This document shows, piece after piece, positions 31,701 through 40,555 of a stretch of 64,000 bases of DNA. The notes below the pieces were generated by a model. It had not been told where the DNA came from, ran no database searches, and saw only the letters and a list, made by a program, of their open reading frames with translations. Numbering within the stretch: the first letter of the stretch is position 1; the number at the start of each line of letters is the position of its first letter. The stretch is from Symbiodinium natans (taxonomy: Eukaryota > Sar > Dinophyceae > Suessiales > Symbiodiniaceae). Both the position numbers and the translations under genes were made by a program. The stretch lies in assembly GCA_905221605.1 (NCBI GenBank), contig CAJNDS010001668.1, positions 186,001-250,000 of the forward strand, written 5' to 3'.

Positions 31701-34590
31701 GGTTTAGTGTTTAGGGGTTTAGGGTTTGGCAACAGCACCCCCTCCTGCCTGCATAGCTCCGCCATGGCTTTGCAGTCAGCCTGCACCGTTGCACCCTTTC
31801 TTGCCACTTTAGGGTTTAGGGTTTAGGGTTTAGGGTTTAGGGTTTGGGGTTTGGGGTTTAGGGTTTAGCGTTTAGCGTTTAGCGTTTAGGGTTAGGGTTT
31901 AGGGTTTAGGGCTGCTTGCCCAGTCTGTGAAACGAGCACACGAGCTTTGGAGCCTAAAGCACTTAACCCTAAAAGCCCAAAACCCTTCAAACCTTTCCTA
32001 ACCCTTTAAGAACCCTTGAAACCCTATCCTACCCCCCGCCCTACCCCTACCCTACCTTCACCCTAGCCCTACCCCCACCCTACCCGCCCCCTTCCCCCCC
32101 TAAAGCCTAAACCCTAAACCCCGAACCCTAAACCCTAAACCCTAAACCCTAAACTCCAAACCCGAAACCCTAATCCCTAAACCCTAAACCCTAAACCCTA
32201 AACCCTAAACCCTAAACCCTAAACCCTTACCCCCCCCCCTCCTCCCACCCACAGACAAGAACAGGGCCTCGGTGTAGCTCTCCAGGCCGACCGGGTTCGC
32301 CTTCCAGCCGAGGCTCAGGTGCGCCCCTGCCGAAGAAGGGTTTTTTTTGGGTTTGGGGTTTAGGGGTTTAAGGGCTTAGGGTTTAGGATTTTAGGGTTTA
32401 GGGTTTAGGGTTTAGGGCTTAGGGCTTAGGGTTTAGGGTTTAGGGTTTAGGGTTTAGGGTTTAGGGTTTGGGGTTTAGGGCTTGAAGAAGTTGAAGAGCC
32501 TCACCATGAGCTTCACTGGCTATTCTTAATGCTCTTAGTCGCACTCAGATAGCTCATCAAATTCGTTCCCTTGTGCTACTACTCATCATCTCATACGCTT
32601 TTGAACTCTGCGCCATTAGAAAATTAGATTCTTGAGGTTGCATTTGTAATTCCCCTAACCCTAAACCCTAAACCCCAAACCCCAAACCCTAAACCCTAAA
32701 CCCTAAACCCCAAACTCTAAACCCTAAACCCTCCACTCTTCCAGGCCTGGGCAGTAGCGGTTCGCGGCATCGAAGAAGGCCTCCGCGGGCACCGTGCAGC
32801 GCCAGCCTCGGAGCCCTGGGCCGGGCAGCACCTCGAGAAAGCGAGAAACCGGCGTGTCAGGTGGGGTTTTGGGTTTAGGGTTTCGGGTTTAGGGTTATAG
32901 GGTTTTAGGGTTTAGGGTTTAGGGTTATAGGGTTATAGGGTTATAGGGTTTAGGGTTTAGGGCTTAGGGCTTAGGGCTTAGGGTTTAGGGTTTAGGGTTT
33001 GGGGTTTAGGGCTTAGGGTTTAGGGTTTAGGGCGAACTCTGACGGCTGCAGCTCAGTGCCGCGCATCTGCGTTCAACCACACAGCCTGCTGCGACAATCC
33101 GACTGTAAAGAGCAAGCGCTGGCTGCACAACCCTAAACCCTAAACCCTAAAGCCTCCCCCTAAACCCTAAACCCTGAACCCTAAACCCTAAACCCTCCAC
33201 TCTGCCAGGACCTGGCCATTGGCCGCCAGCTGCTCGCTGCGCTCGGCCAGCTTTGGCAAACAGCGCTCCACGGATTCCTGGTCCTGCCAATTACACCCTA
33301 AACCCTAAACCCCCTAAACCCTAAACCCACAAACGCAGCACATCATATCTCCCATAGGCCGATATTGGGAAGTTTCCGAAAGTACGGGGTACCTTATTGG
33401 GGGGTCCTTACTATAAGGGAATCCTGCTAGTTGGGGTCTATATTGGGGGTCCCTTCTTCTCCTAAACCCCCCTATGTAGGGCGTGACGAATGCACTGCGC
33501 GACAAGTGCACGAGATCTCAAGTCGACACAAAAACCCTAAACCCTAAACCCTAAACCCTAAACCCTAAACCCTAAACCCTAAACCCTAAACCCCAACCCT
33601 AAACCCTAAAGTCGACACAAAGCGGCCTTGAAGTCAAACTTGACATGACGCCGGCCGTCGTTCACGACCGCGTCAAGAAATGCTTCGAAGGTGAGGTCGG
33701 AAGTCAGGACAGGCCTGGGCACTCAAAAAGGTGTAGGGTTTAAGGTTTAGGGTTTAGGGTTTAGGTTTTAGGATTTAGGGTTTAGGGTTTAGGGTTTAGG
33801 GTTTGGGGTTTAGGGTTTAGGGTTCAGGGTTTAGGGTTTAGGGTTCAAAAAAACCTAGGGCCTGTGCCTTCGACTCTACCATCCAAAATAGCTAGGCCAA
33901 ACACAAACATGAATCCAACTTCACGGAAGAGTTTGTGCTTGCAACATGGCATCCCACATCTCTTGGGCTGTTCCCCCTTATACTAGTAGGGTATACTATA
34001 AGCCCTATTCATACGATTAAGGACTGTCAGTATACAAGGGGGACATCCCAACATAGCTCCAATGAAGCTGGGCCATGCGCGGGTGCGCCATCACGGGGAC
34101 CAGTACGTTTCCGCTGCCCTCCGGTCCTGGCTTCATATGGGGGCTTCCCCAATCTATATTAAGGGTCCTCTATTTTGGTAAACTCCCATATGCGTCACGA
34201 AATATCCCTTATGAGAGCCAGCATTCGCCTGGCAACATCCATGAAAGTGCATATGCTGGCTGCTGAGCAAAAGAGGGTCCAGACCCAACAACATGCGCCC
34301 GAAAAGCGCGCGCCGAAAATTTGATCTTGCACGCAGGTGGGGGGGGGCCTTTCAAGTATCCCATGGCGACGTCGACTTCGATTGCGGTGATGTGAGGATC
34401 CTCACGGTCGTGTGGCCAGGGGCGTGATGAACCCTAAACCCGAAACCCTAAACCCTCAACCCTGAACCCTAAACCCTAAACCCTGAGCTCGGTCTCTCTT
34501 TCATTGCCTCTCCTCCAGTGCTGCCCGCAGCTTTGCCTGCGTGACGCAGGAGTGGGCCCAGACCTCCGATGGAGTTCGATAAGGAAACCG
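28731..34590 (-). CDS. FAM151/menorin-like protein gene, at least 12 exons
   Basis: Read by eye from short coding islands. Exons 5' to 3': 34513-34590, 34349-34400, 34081-34126, 33627-33714, 33212-33283, 32747-32831, 32253-32326, 31745-31780, 31005-31088, 29745-29807, 29128-29197 and 28731-28830 (stop TAG). The encoded landmarks follow FAM151/menorin order: VWAHSCVTQAKLRAAL, ITAIEVDVAMG, VLVPVMAHP then PVLTSDLTFEAFLDAV, HVKFDFK, VLPGPG, FFDAANRYCPG then AHLSLGWKANPVG, and VVFAVAARTASRNLEPLVAL. Several joins restore the family motif exactly, using GC donors (AAAG|GC, ACCC|GC, CCAG|GC) and CAG acceptors. Menorin-domain proteins are related to the PLC-like phosphodiesterase fold; the biochemical role here is unknown. 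First-exon start, the link between exons 9 and 10, and exon 8 edges are uncertain. Introns carry telomeric arrays. Confidence 0.72.
28834..29127. repeat. Intron with telomeric arrays at both ends (last intron)
   Basis: Plus strand: TTTAGGG-type at 28834-28907, unique middle, CCCTAAA-type at 29038-29098. On the sense (minus) strand the intron therefore starts with TTTAGGG units and ends with CCCTAAA units. Confidence 0.8.
29198..29744. repeat. Intron with telomeric arrays at both ends
   Basis: TTTAGGG-type at 29205-29325 and 29357-29435, CCCTAAA-type at 29557-29725 (plus strand), lying between exons 29128-29197 and 29745-29807. Confidence 0.8.
29808..31004. other. Long intron with AT-rich islands, possible missed exon
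   Basis: Begins with a TTTAGGG-type tract (29828-29925). AT-rich palindromic stretches lie at 30415-30535 and 30870-30975, around a more GC-balanced block. The splice phases of the flanking exons do not match directly, so one small exon is probably hidden here. Confidence 0.5.
31089..31744. repeat. Intron filled with TTTAGGG/TTTTGGGG-like sequence
   Basis: Arrays at 31108-31222 and 31621-31728, and diffuse GGTTTTAGGGTTT-like sequence between 31223 and 31500. Here both ends face the same way, unlike the hairpin-type introns. Confidence 0.8.
31812..32252. repeat. Intron with inverted telomeric arrays
   Basis: TTTAGGG-type at 31809-31913 and CCCTAAA-type at 31965-32230 on the plus strand, between exons 31745-31780 and 32253-32326. 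The middle is short (about 50 bp). Confidence 0.85.
32336..32746. repeat. Intron with inverted telomeric arrays
   Basis: TTTAGGG-type at 32345-32484, unique 170-bp middle, CCCTAAA-type at 32655-32731. The sense-strand 5' end reads GCCTGGAAGAGTGGAGGG and then TTTAGGG units. Confidence 0.85.
32832..33211. repeat. Intron with inverted telomeric arrays
   Basis: TTTAGGG-type at 32867-33033, CCCTAAA-type at 33130-33197. The sense-strand 5' end reads GTCCTGGCAGAGTGGAGGG and then TTTAGGG units, nearly the same start as the next intron downstream. Confidence 0.85.
33384..33480. mobile_element. Short GGGGTACCTT palindromic element, family 4, second copy
   Basis: Shares GGGGTACCTT, GGGGTCCTT and TATAAGGGAATCCT with 26701-26795. 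Located inside an intron of the FAM151-like gene. Confidence 0.5.
33520..33621. repeat. Telomeric block flanked by 13-bp direct repeats
   Basis: AAGTCGACACAAA occurs at 33520-33532 and 33609-33621. Between the two copies are about ten CCCTAAA units and nothing else. The layout is that of an inserted telomeric block with a target-site duplication. Confidence 0.9.
33963..34051. mobile_element. MITE-like element, family 3, copy 1
   Basis: Inverted ends TTGGGCTGTTCCCCCTTATAC and GTATACAAGGGGGACATCCCAA enclose 89 bp. A second copy is at 44696-44776. It lies in the intron just after the exon encoding VLVPVMAHP. Confidence 0.75.
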
Positions 34591-34617
34591 AGAAGAGATG
34601 GCAGCAAGAGTTCCGAC

Positions 34618-34738
34618 TTGATATAGAATGGAGAGTACTGTCGTATAATACAATATAACATGAGATACTACAATACAATACAATATAATATAATATAATG
34701 TAATGTCATATAATAGAATATGATATGGTATAGTATAA
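34618..34738. repeat. AT-rich microsatellite (ATACAATATAA words)
   Basis: Imperfect tandem TATAA/TACAA words immediately upstream (sense) of the first recognised FAM151-like exon. Confidence 0.7.
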
Positions 34739-34954
34739 ACCTGATATGTGTCAAAGTGCAGAAACACTGCCATGTGCCGTCGCAGCTGAATTTGCTGAAG
34801 ACAGAGCCGCATGGTGTCCAAAGAAGCTGCTTCCAGTGCACCTTAACGCCCTGAAAAGGAGGCTGTAGATTCAAAGTAAGCCCTAAACCCTAACCTCTAA
34901 ACTCTACAAACCCCAAACCTCAAACCCTACAACCTAAGCCCGCTAAAAGAAAAG

Positions 34955-35062
34955 CTGGTCTTAGTAGGGAATTAGATGGAATGAGGGAATCATGGCCCCA
35001 TATATACCCTTCAAGGCATGTTTTTGGGGTACCGCATTCCCCCATTCCCTACAAAGAACCAG
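34955..35062. mobile_element. MITE-like element, family 2, copy 3
   Basis: Ends CTGGTCTTAGTAGGGAAT and ATTCCCTACAAAGAACCAG, with the family core CCCTTCAAGG and GGGGTACC. Confidence 0.65.
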
Positions 35063-35206
35063 CCAGAAAAATTGCAAAACGAGGCCCCCCGGCACCTGCT
35101 GCGGCGAGGGCATCGGCGCCCATCGGGTGCCGACGGTGCCGCGCTTGGTGGGCCGGCGCGTGGCTTCCAACACCTGCCGCGCAGCAGGTCGCGCGAAAGA
35201 TGCAGG
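35063..35206 (-). CDS. Candidate upstream exon
   Basis: The minus strand is open through ARQVLEATRRPTKRGTVGTR and then a hydrophobic GGLVLQFFWLVL, where MITE family 2 begins. A TTTAGGG tract (35207-35268) lies on its other side. It may be a 5' exon of the FAM151-like gene or another gene. No acceptor or donor was confirmed. Confidence 0.35.
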
Positions 35207-35253
35207 GTTTGGGGTTTAGGGTTTAGGGTTTAGGGTTTAGGGTTTAGGGTTCA

Positions 35254-36409
35254 GTGGTTTATAGTTTAGGGTGCAGGGTGATCTGCGGGGTGCCGCAGTC
35301 GGGAACAAGAGAAAATGCTGAGGAAGCGGACGACTCGCGGCGGAGGAAGCTCGACCAGCACCTGAGTCCAAAGGTCACACCCACATATCTCCAATGCGGA
35401 TCACAAACGATCTTCAGCCTGAAACGAGTTTGCGAATATATGAGTGTCTCACGCATAAAGTCTGTGATAATTGCCGAGGCCTTGAAGTGTTCATGTGAAT
35501 ACCAATAGACCGCACCACAAAATCACATCGAACCAGGGCCCCGGCGGGAGGTGCACGCCACTCTACAGGCAGCGTGCCTGCCTTGGACGTGCCAAGGGTG
35601 CAGCCAACCAGGCAAAGGCCTGCAACGCGAGCGTCGCAGAAAATTTCAGCAAGGCCTCTATCGATCTGCAGCACACCTACCTGCCCGTGGTATCTTTCCG
35701 AAACAAGGCCTGCCACAGCTGTTAGCTTCGTCTGGCGGGCGTTTCGCCGCACTCGGCGCTGCAACAAGCTCATGGCTGCTCCGAACCGCAGCTCGTGTCG
35801 ACAGAACAACGAAGGGAAGTGGAGGGACACTTCATAGCTTGAGGGACTTCTAACAATGTAGCAGAGCATGAGTCACAAGGCATGTGCTGCTGGATGAGCC
35901 GAACGCTGAAGAGGCAACAAGAGAGCACACCGTGGACTCTAGCACACTGCCAAAGCTGTCGGAGTCGTTGTAAACTATACAAGCCCGTGAGGCCGAATAA
36001 GCTGGTGCAGCCTTCCATTGGAACCCCCCTTTTGACGAGAACTCATGCACAGCCACTCAAAGGTGGCACTGCGTTCCTGGCTAAAGAAAATGTTTTTTTC
36101 ATATGGAACTTCCACCGGCTCGTACGCCGACGCAGCACACACAGCAAACAACACACAACACTTGAACTTTGAAGGGGTTGTTGCCTACGGGACGGAGGCA
36201 TTCCGAATGAGAGGCCGGCAAGGGCTGCAAAAAATATACCGCAGATAGGGAGCCATGCCTGCCAATTTCCTGGCAGCCGGCGTTGAGCTGCGCAGTCTCC
36301 GCGTCTTGGCCGCGTGAAATGGCACCTAGACGGGAGCGTCATCCAAGTGCCTTGGAACCGGCCAAGCAAGAGCGACATCAGTCCACAGCAGCACCAACCA
36401 GAAACCATC
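35254..36409. other. No gene assigned; some coding-like stretches
   Basis: A plus-strand stretch at 35310-35508 (ENAEEADDSRRRKLDQHLSP) has a coding look but no recognised homology. The minus-strand frame 35414-35869 is longer and also unassigned. Confidence 0.3.
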
Positions 36410-36893
36410 CCTAAACCCCTGAGCCCTAAAACCTTGAACCCTAAGCCCTAGTTCCTAAACCCTAAACCCCTAAACCCTTAACCCTTACACCCTCCACAAA
36501 AAATGCCCGAAACATCAACATCTGCAGCAAGCCTCCACCAGATCCATTCTCAACAACAATCATCACGTTTTGCAAATTGCTACCCTAAACCCTGAACCCT
36601 GAACCCTGAACCCTGAACCCTAAACCCTAAACCCTAAACCCTAAACCCTAAACCCTAAACCCTAAACCCTTCTCAAGAATCCAACAACAAGTGCGAGATC
36701 CTCGGCCAAACCTTCGAAGCTCAACATCTCCACCGCGGATCTTCAAGGTTTAGGGTTTAGGATTAATAGAGGGTTTCGGGACTAGGGTTCGAGTTTAGGG
36801 TTTAGGGTTTAGGGTTCAGGGTTTAAGGTTTAGGGTTCGAGTTTAGGGTTCAGGGTTCAGGGTTTAGGGTTCAGGGTTTAGGGTTTAGGGTTT
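36410..36893. repeat. Interstitial telomeric tracts
   Basis: CCCTAAA-type at 36410-36490 and 36581-36672, TTTAGGG-type at 36746-36893. A (CT)n microsatellite follows at 36917-36955. Confidence 0.9.
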
Positions 36894-36909
36894 ATTTGGA
36901 CATCGTGAG

Positions 36910-36950
<41 letters not shown>

Positions 36951-37469
36951 CTTCCCCTAGTTTAGCGCTTCTCAAGTCTGCGGGTGTTAGCTCAAACTTT
37001 GCGACCTGTGATTTGAAGTTCTTGGTTTATGGCTGAAGGGCATCTTTCGCTTGGGATGGAAGCATAAGGCATCGGGTTTAACTCTATGCAGTTGTTGTGC
37101 TTTGTCTTCCTATCGGCTTCTTATTCTACTATCTTGCAAGGTGAGTTAGAAAAGAAAACACAAGAAGCATGCAGCAGGCGAACGGGCGGTCGAGGATGCG
37201 GGATGCGGGTTTATGGAAACAGCCGAATGAAGCGAACATCACCAGCAAGAGCTCGTGCACAGGTCCGTTCTTTTCTGCCTCCAGGCTTGCCACGTCCACT
37301 CAGAACAAACAGGCCTTCATCCGAAACCCGTTAGTGGGCAGAACCTAGAGGATGGATTAGAGCGCTGGAAGCCACCTTCGCGTGCTCGTTATCGCAAGCG
37401 TGCGCCGCTCAGCCGCAGAGCGCAGGGGAGGCTGGCTTGAGACCAAAGTAGTGTAGGGTGGTGGCACGA

Positions 37470-37606
37470 TGGTATGTACCAGCTGGGCCATGAGCTCTCT
37501 CCGGGTGTGCACGTCTCTGTTGCAGTTTCGACCTCTTCGGCTGAAGCAGACTCCTCGCGCGAGTCATGGGTGACCATGTCTTCTTTCCGCTCCTTGCGGA
37601 TGCTTC
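37470..37606 (-). CDS. Candidate exon, acidic
   Basis: Open minus-strand stretch with MVTHDSREESASAEEVETAT after a CTAG acceptor-like site. The composition is unlike the neighbouring low-complexity DNA. No family is recognised. Confidence 0.3.
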
Positions 37607-38058
37607 TAGGATGCGCTCAGCATGCTGACACAGCGTACGCCAGGCAACGGTGCTCCCTAAAAACGTACCAAGAGCTGGATGGATTAGTGGCATCTACATG
37701 CTGATGGTTTCCATGATGGTGAGGGCTGAGATCTCCGACCAAGCTGTCCACATATCGCGGACCTCCGCAATGACAACCGTGTGTTTGCCCTCTTGTTCAA
37801 GCTCCAAACACCCTTGGCGGCAGTGGAGGGCAAACAGAATCAGGCCTCATCCTCAAACAAAAATATATGTTAAGCTCGGCTTTCTCGCCACAGGTTCAGG
37901 GTTTTGGGTTTAAGGCATCCTTCCTCAAGGACTGCGTGCAACTTGAAACGCGCTTTGACCTTGGGTCAGTCGCACCGCATTTGTGCGCCCAAGAGCTTCC
38001 AACACTTTCACGACTTCAGACTTCCGCGTCCTTTGGACGCGCTGGTCCCTGGCACAAT

Positions 38059-38143
38059 TAGGGTTTAGGGTTTAGGGTTTCGGGTTTAGGGTTTAGGGTT
38101 TAGGGTTTAGGGTTTAGGGTTTAGGGTTTAGGGTTTAGGGGGC
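38059..38143. repeat. Interstitial TTTAGGG tract
   Basis: About 12 heptamers. Smaller tracts lie at 38865-38905, 38986-39115 and 40503-40555. The DNA between these (38144-40502) contains no assigned gene except a possible plus-strand exon at 39390-39592. Confidence 0.9.
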
Positions 38144-39389
38144 ATCGTCCAAAGAAGACTCGATGGGTTCGAGCGGTTCGAACTTGAAGGCCTGCACTTG
38201 GGGCCCAATGTCTGGCTTGCGGCTGTCGCTCTGGCATGACCGGCATAGGGGTCAACGCCTTACCACCCAACCACCCAAACGCAACGAGAGCAAAGGAAGG
38301 CAGACAACCGCGCAAGACACCGGAGACGCTCTGCCCGACGTGCACCACGTCGCTTCCTTGAGCCAAGCCTCTTTGCCAGACGAGACTGTCCTGCTAAATG
38401 CACGACAACCCACACAACGCCTTGAAGACTCTGGTGATTGCACGGTTTTCTAATCCACCGATTCCAAGTCCAACGGGCTTAAACGTGGGTGGGGGCTTGC
38501 TGCGATGGACAAGAGCGGACATCGGCCCTACCGGCGGCGGCTCAGAGTCGGTTCAGTGCTACGGAACGGTGAAAGATCGGTTTGCGAAACTTTTCCTGAG
38601 TGCTCTTACACAGCATGCCAATGATTGGCGTACCTTGGCTACACGAGCATGTACAGCACCAGTCCCTTTCCGAACGCCGGGTGCCTTTGCTGCGCGCTCG
38701 CTTGAAAGGATCTGCAAGAGCGACACTCCAGAGCCGGCCAGTGTATCTTTTTTAAAGGGAGGAGCCTGACAGGCACGAAGCCGTCCTGGGCGAGGGGGGC
38801 TTAGTGGGACGGCAGTCCAAGCAGCAATGCTCAGTGCGCGGTGCACTCGAAACATCTGTGACAAACCCTAAACTTTAAACCCCAAACCCGAAACTTTAAA
38901 CCGTCAGCCCTAACCCCGCCGCAGTTCTCTGAAGCTTGTGCCACGGGTTTTGGCTCGTAGGCGGATCCAAGGGTTCATGGAGAAGGGTTTAGGGTCTAGG
39001 GTTTAGGGGTTTGGGGTTTAGGTGGGGTTTTGGGTTGAGGCATGTTCTAGGTTGAACTCGGGTCTCCCCTAGCAGGCCGGGCTTAGGGCTTCGGGCTTGG
39101 GGTTTAGGGTTTAGCAAGCCTAGGAAGACTTGAGAGGCTTGAAAGCCTTTGAGAGGCTTGAAAGCTTTGAGAGGTCGCATGAGGTCACAAACTGCTGAGC
39201 CAGAAAGGTCAGTGGAATGTCTAGACTCCATAGCACCGCCACCTGCTTCTGAGGGCAGGACAGAACCAGTCTACCACCTTTGTCGCAGCGCCACTCAGAG
39301 GGCTGAATCCTGACAAGTCCCCTGCTCTCTTCGCTCCCTCCACCAGTTCTACCATGCGAAGGCTTGGGCAAACGAAATCTGAGGACAGG

Positions 39390-39592
39390 CACCCCGTTTC
39401 CTGCAAAAGCGGCGAAGGATGCGGATGAACTCCATGTCAGAGCCGCTGCTGCCTTGAAGCTACGAGAGAAATACCATGAGGAAACCTGCTACACTGGAGA
39501 CCAACACTGCCATCTCGGGCCCACGCGACACAGAGCCCGGCTTGAATCTACGGACCGTACTGTGGGAAAACGTGGACAGCTTGAAGTGGAGG
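39390..39592 (+). CDS. Candidate exon with GTAAGT donor
   Basis: The plus strand is open through KDADELHVRAAAALKLREKY, a helical, coiled-coil-like segment, to a strong donor GAAGTGGAG|GTAAGT. A following candidate exon (about 39670-39745, HQIAEAESELTSTKLHVDLP) has similar composition. No homology is recognised. Confidence 0.3.
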
Positions 39593-40555
39593 TAAGTTTG
39601 CACAGGTCGTGCTTAAAGCAATTACGTCCCCAGCGGCCTACAGGCATCTTTCCTTAAGGTACCAGACATCAAGGCAGCATCAGATTGCGGAAGCTGAAAG
39701 TGAACTGACGAGCACGAAACTTCACGTTGATCTGCCAGCCCCGCGCCTCAATCTGGTACTTATGTTGAAGCCTATTGGTCTAACAGTTTGAATCCTACAT
39801 TCTGCAGCTGGACAACGTCGAAGCCAAGTAGTGCTCATCCAACTGAGACTGAAAGGCTTGGCTCAGCCAGGCATTCTGACGCGTTGAACGTCGAGAGCTG
39901 CGCACAGACATGCGAGGACCCGAGGATGAACTGACCTCTGAGGGATAGGGCACCAGGGCGGTACATCTCAGTGACAGGGGGCATGTCTTGTCCTCTGTTC
40001 CCATCATATATGTCACATGGATGCAGCCCCGGCCGCGGAAGTGCAAAACACGCCCTGGAAAAGAGAGGAGAGGAAGCTGGAAGAAGCTGCAAGCAGGGGA
40101 AATATGCACAGGTGGATGAGTCAAGCCGCAAAAGGGATCTCTTTCACCCGTTCAGCCGTTCAGCCGTTCAGCCGGATCATTGCGACGCAACATGAGTATT
40201 TCATCGCACCACGATATGTTGATTGGGCACGGGACTTGTAGTACGCACACACCGATCTAAACCTGAGAGCATGCTCCGCAGCACATTCTTGTTGCTGCGC
40301 AGGTAAGCTCGGAGGCAACAGGGTTTCTGATTCCTTGAGTCGCGGCTCGAACCCGTCGGCATTGTCGAAGTTCACCGTGAAGAAGCAGATTCACTGGCAC
40401 CAACACACATGCCCGGACTGCCAGGTCACGAAAGCCCTATCAAACTGTTCGGCACCAGCTTACCGAGACCTGGCGCCGCCCACGAAGGCGTTCATTCTGT
40501 CGGTTTAGGTTTAGGGTTTAGGGTTTAAGGTTTAGGGTTCAGGGTTTAGGGTTTG

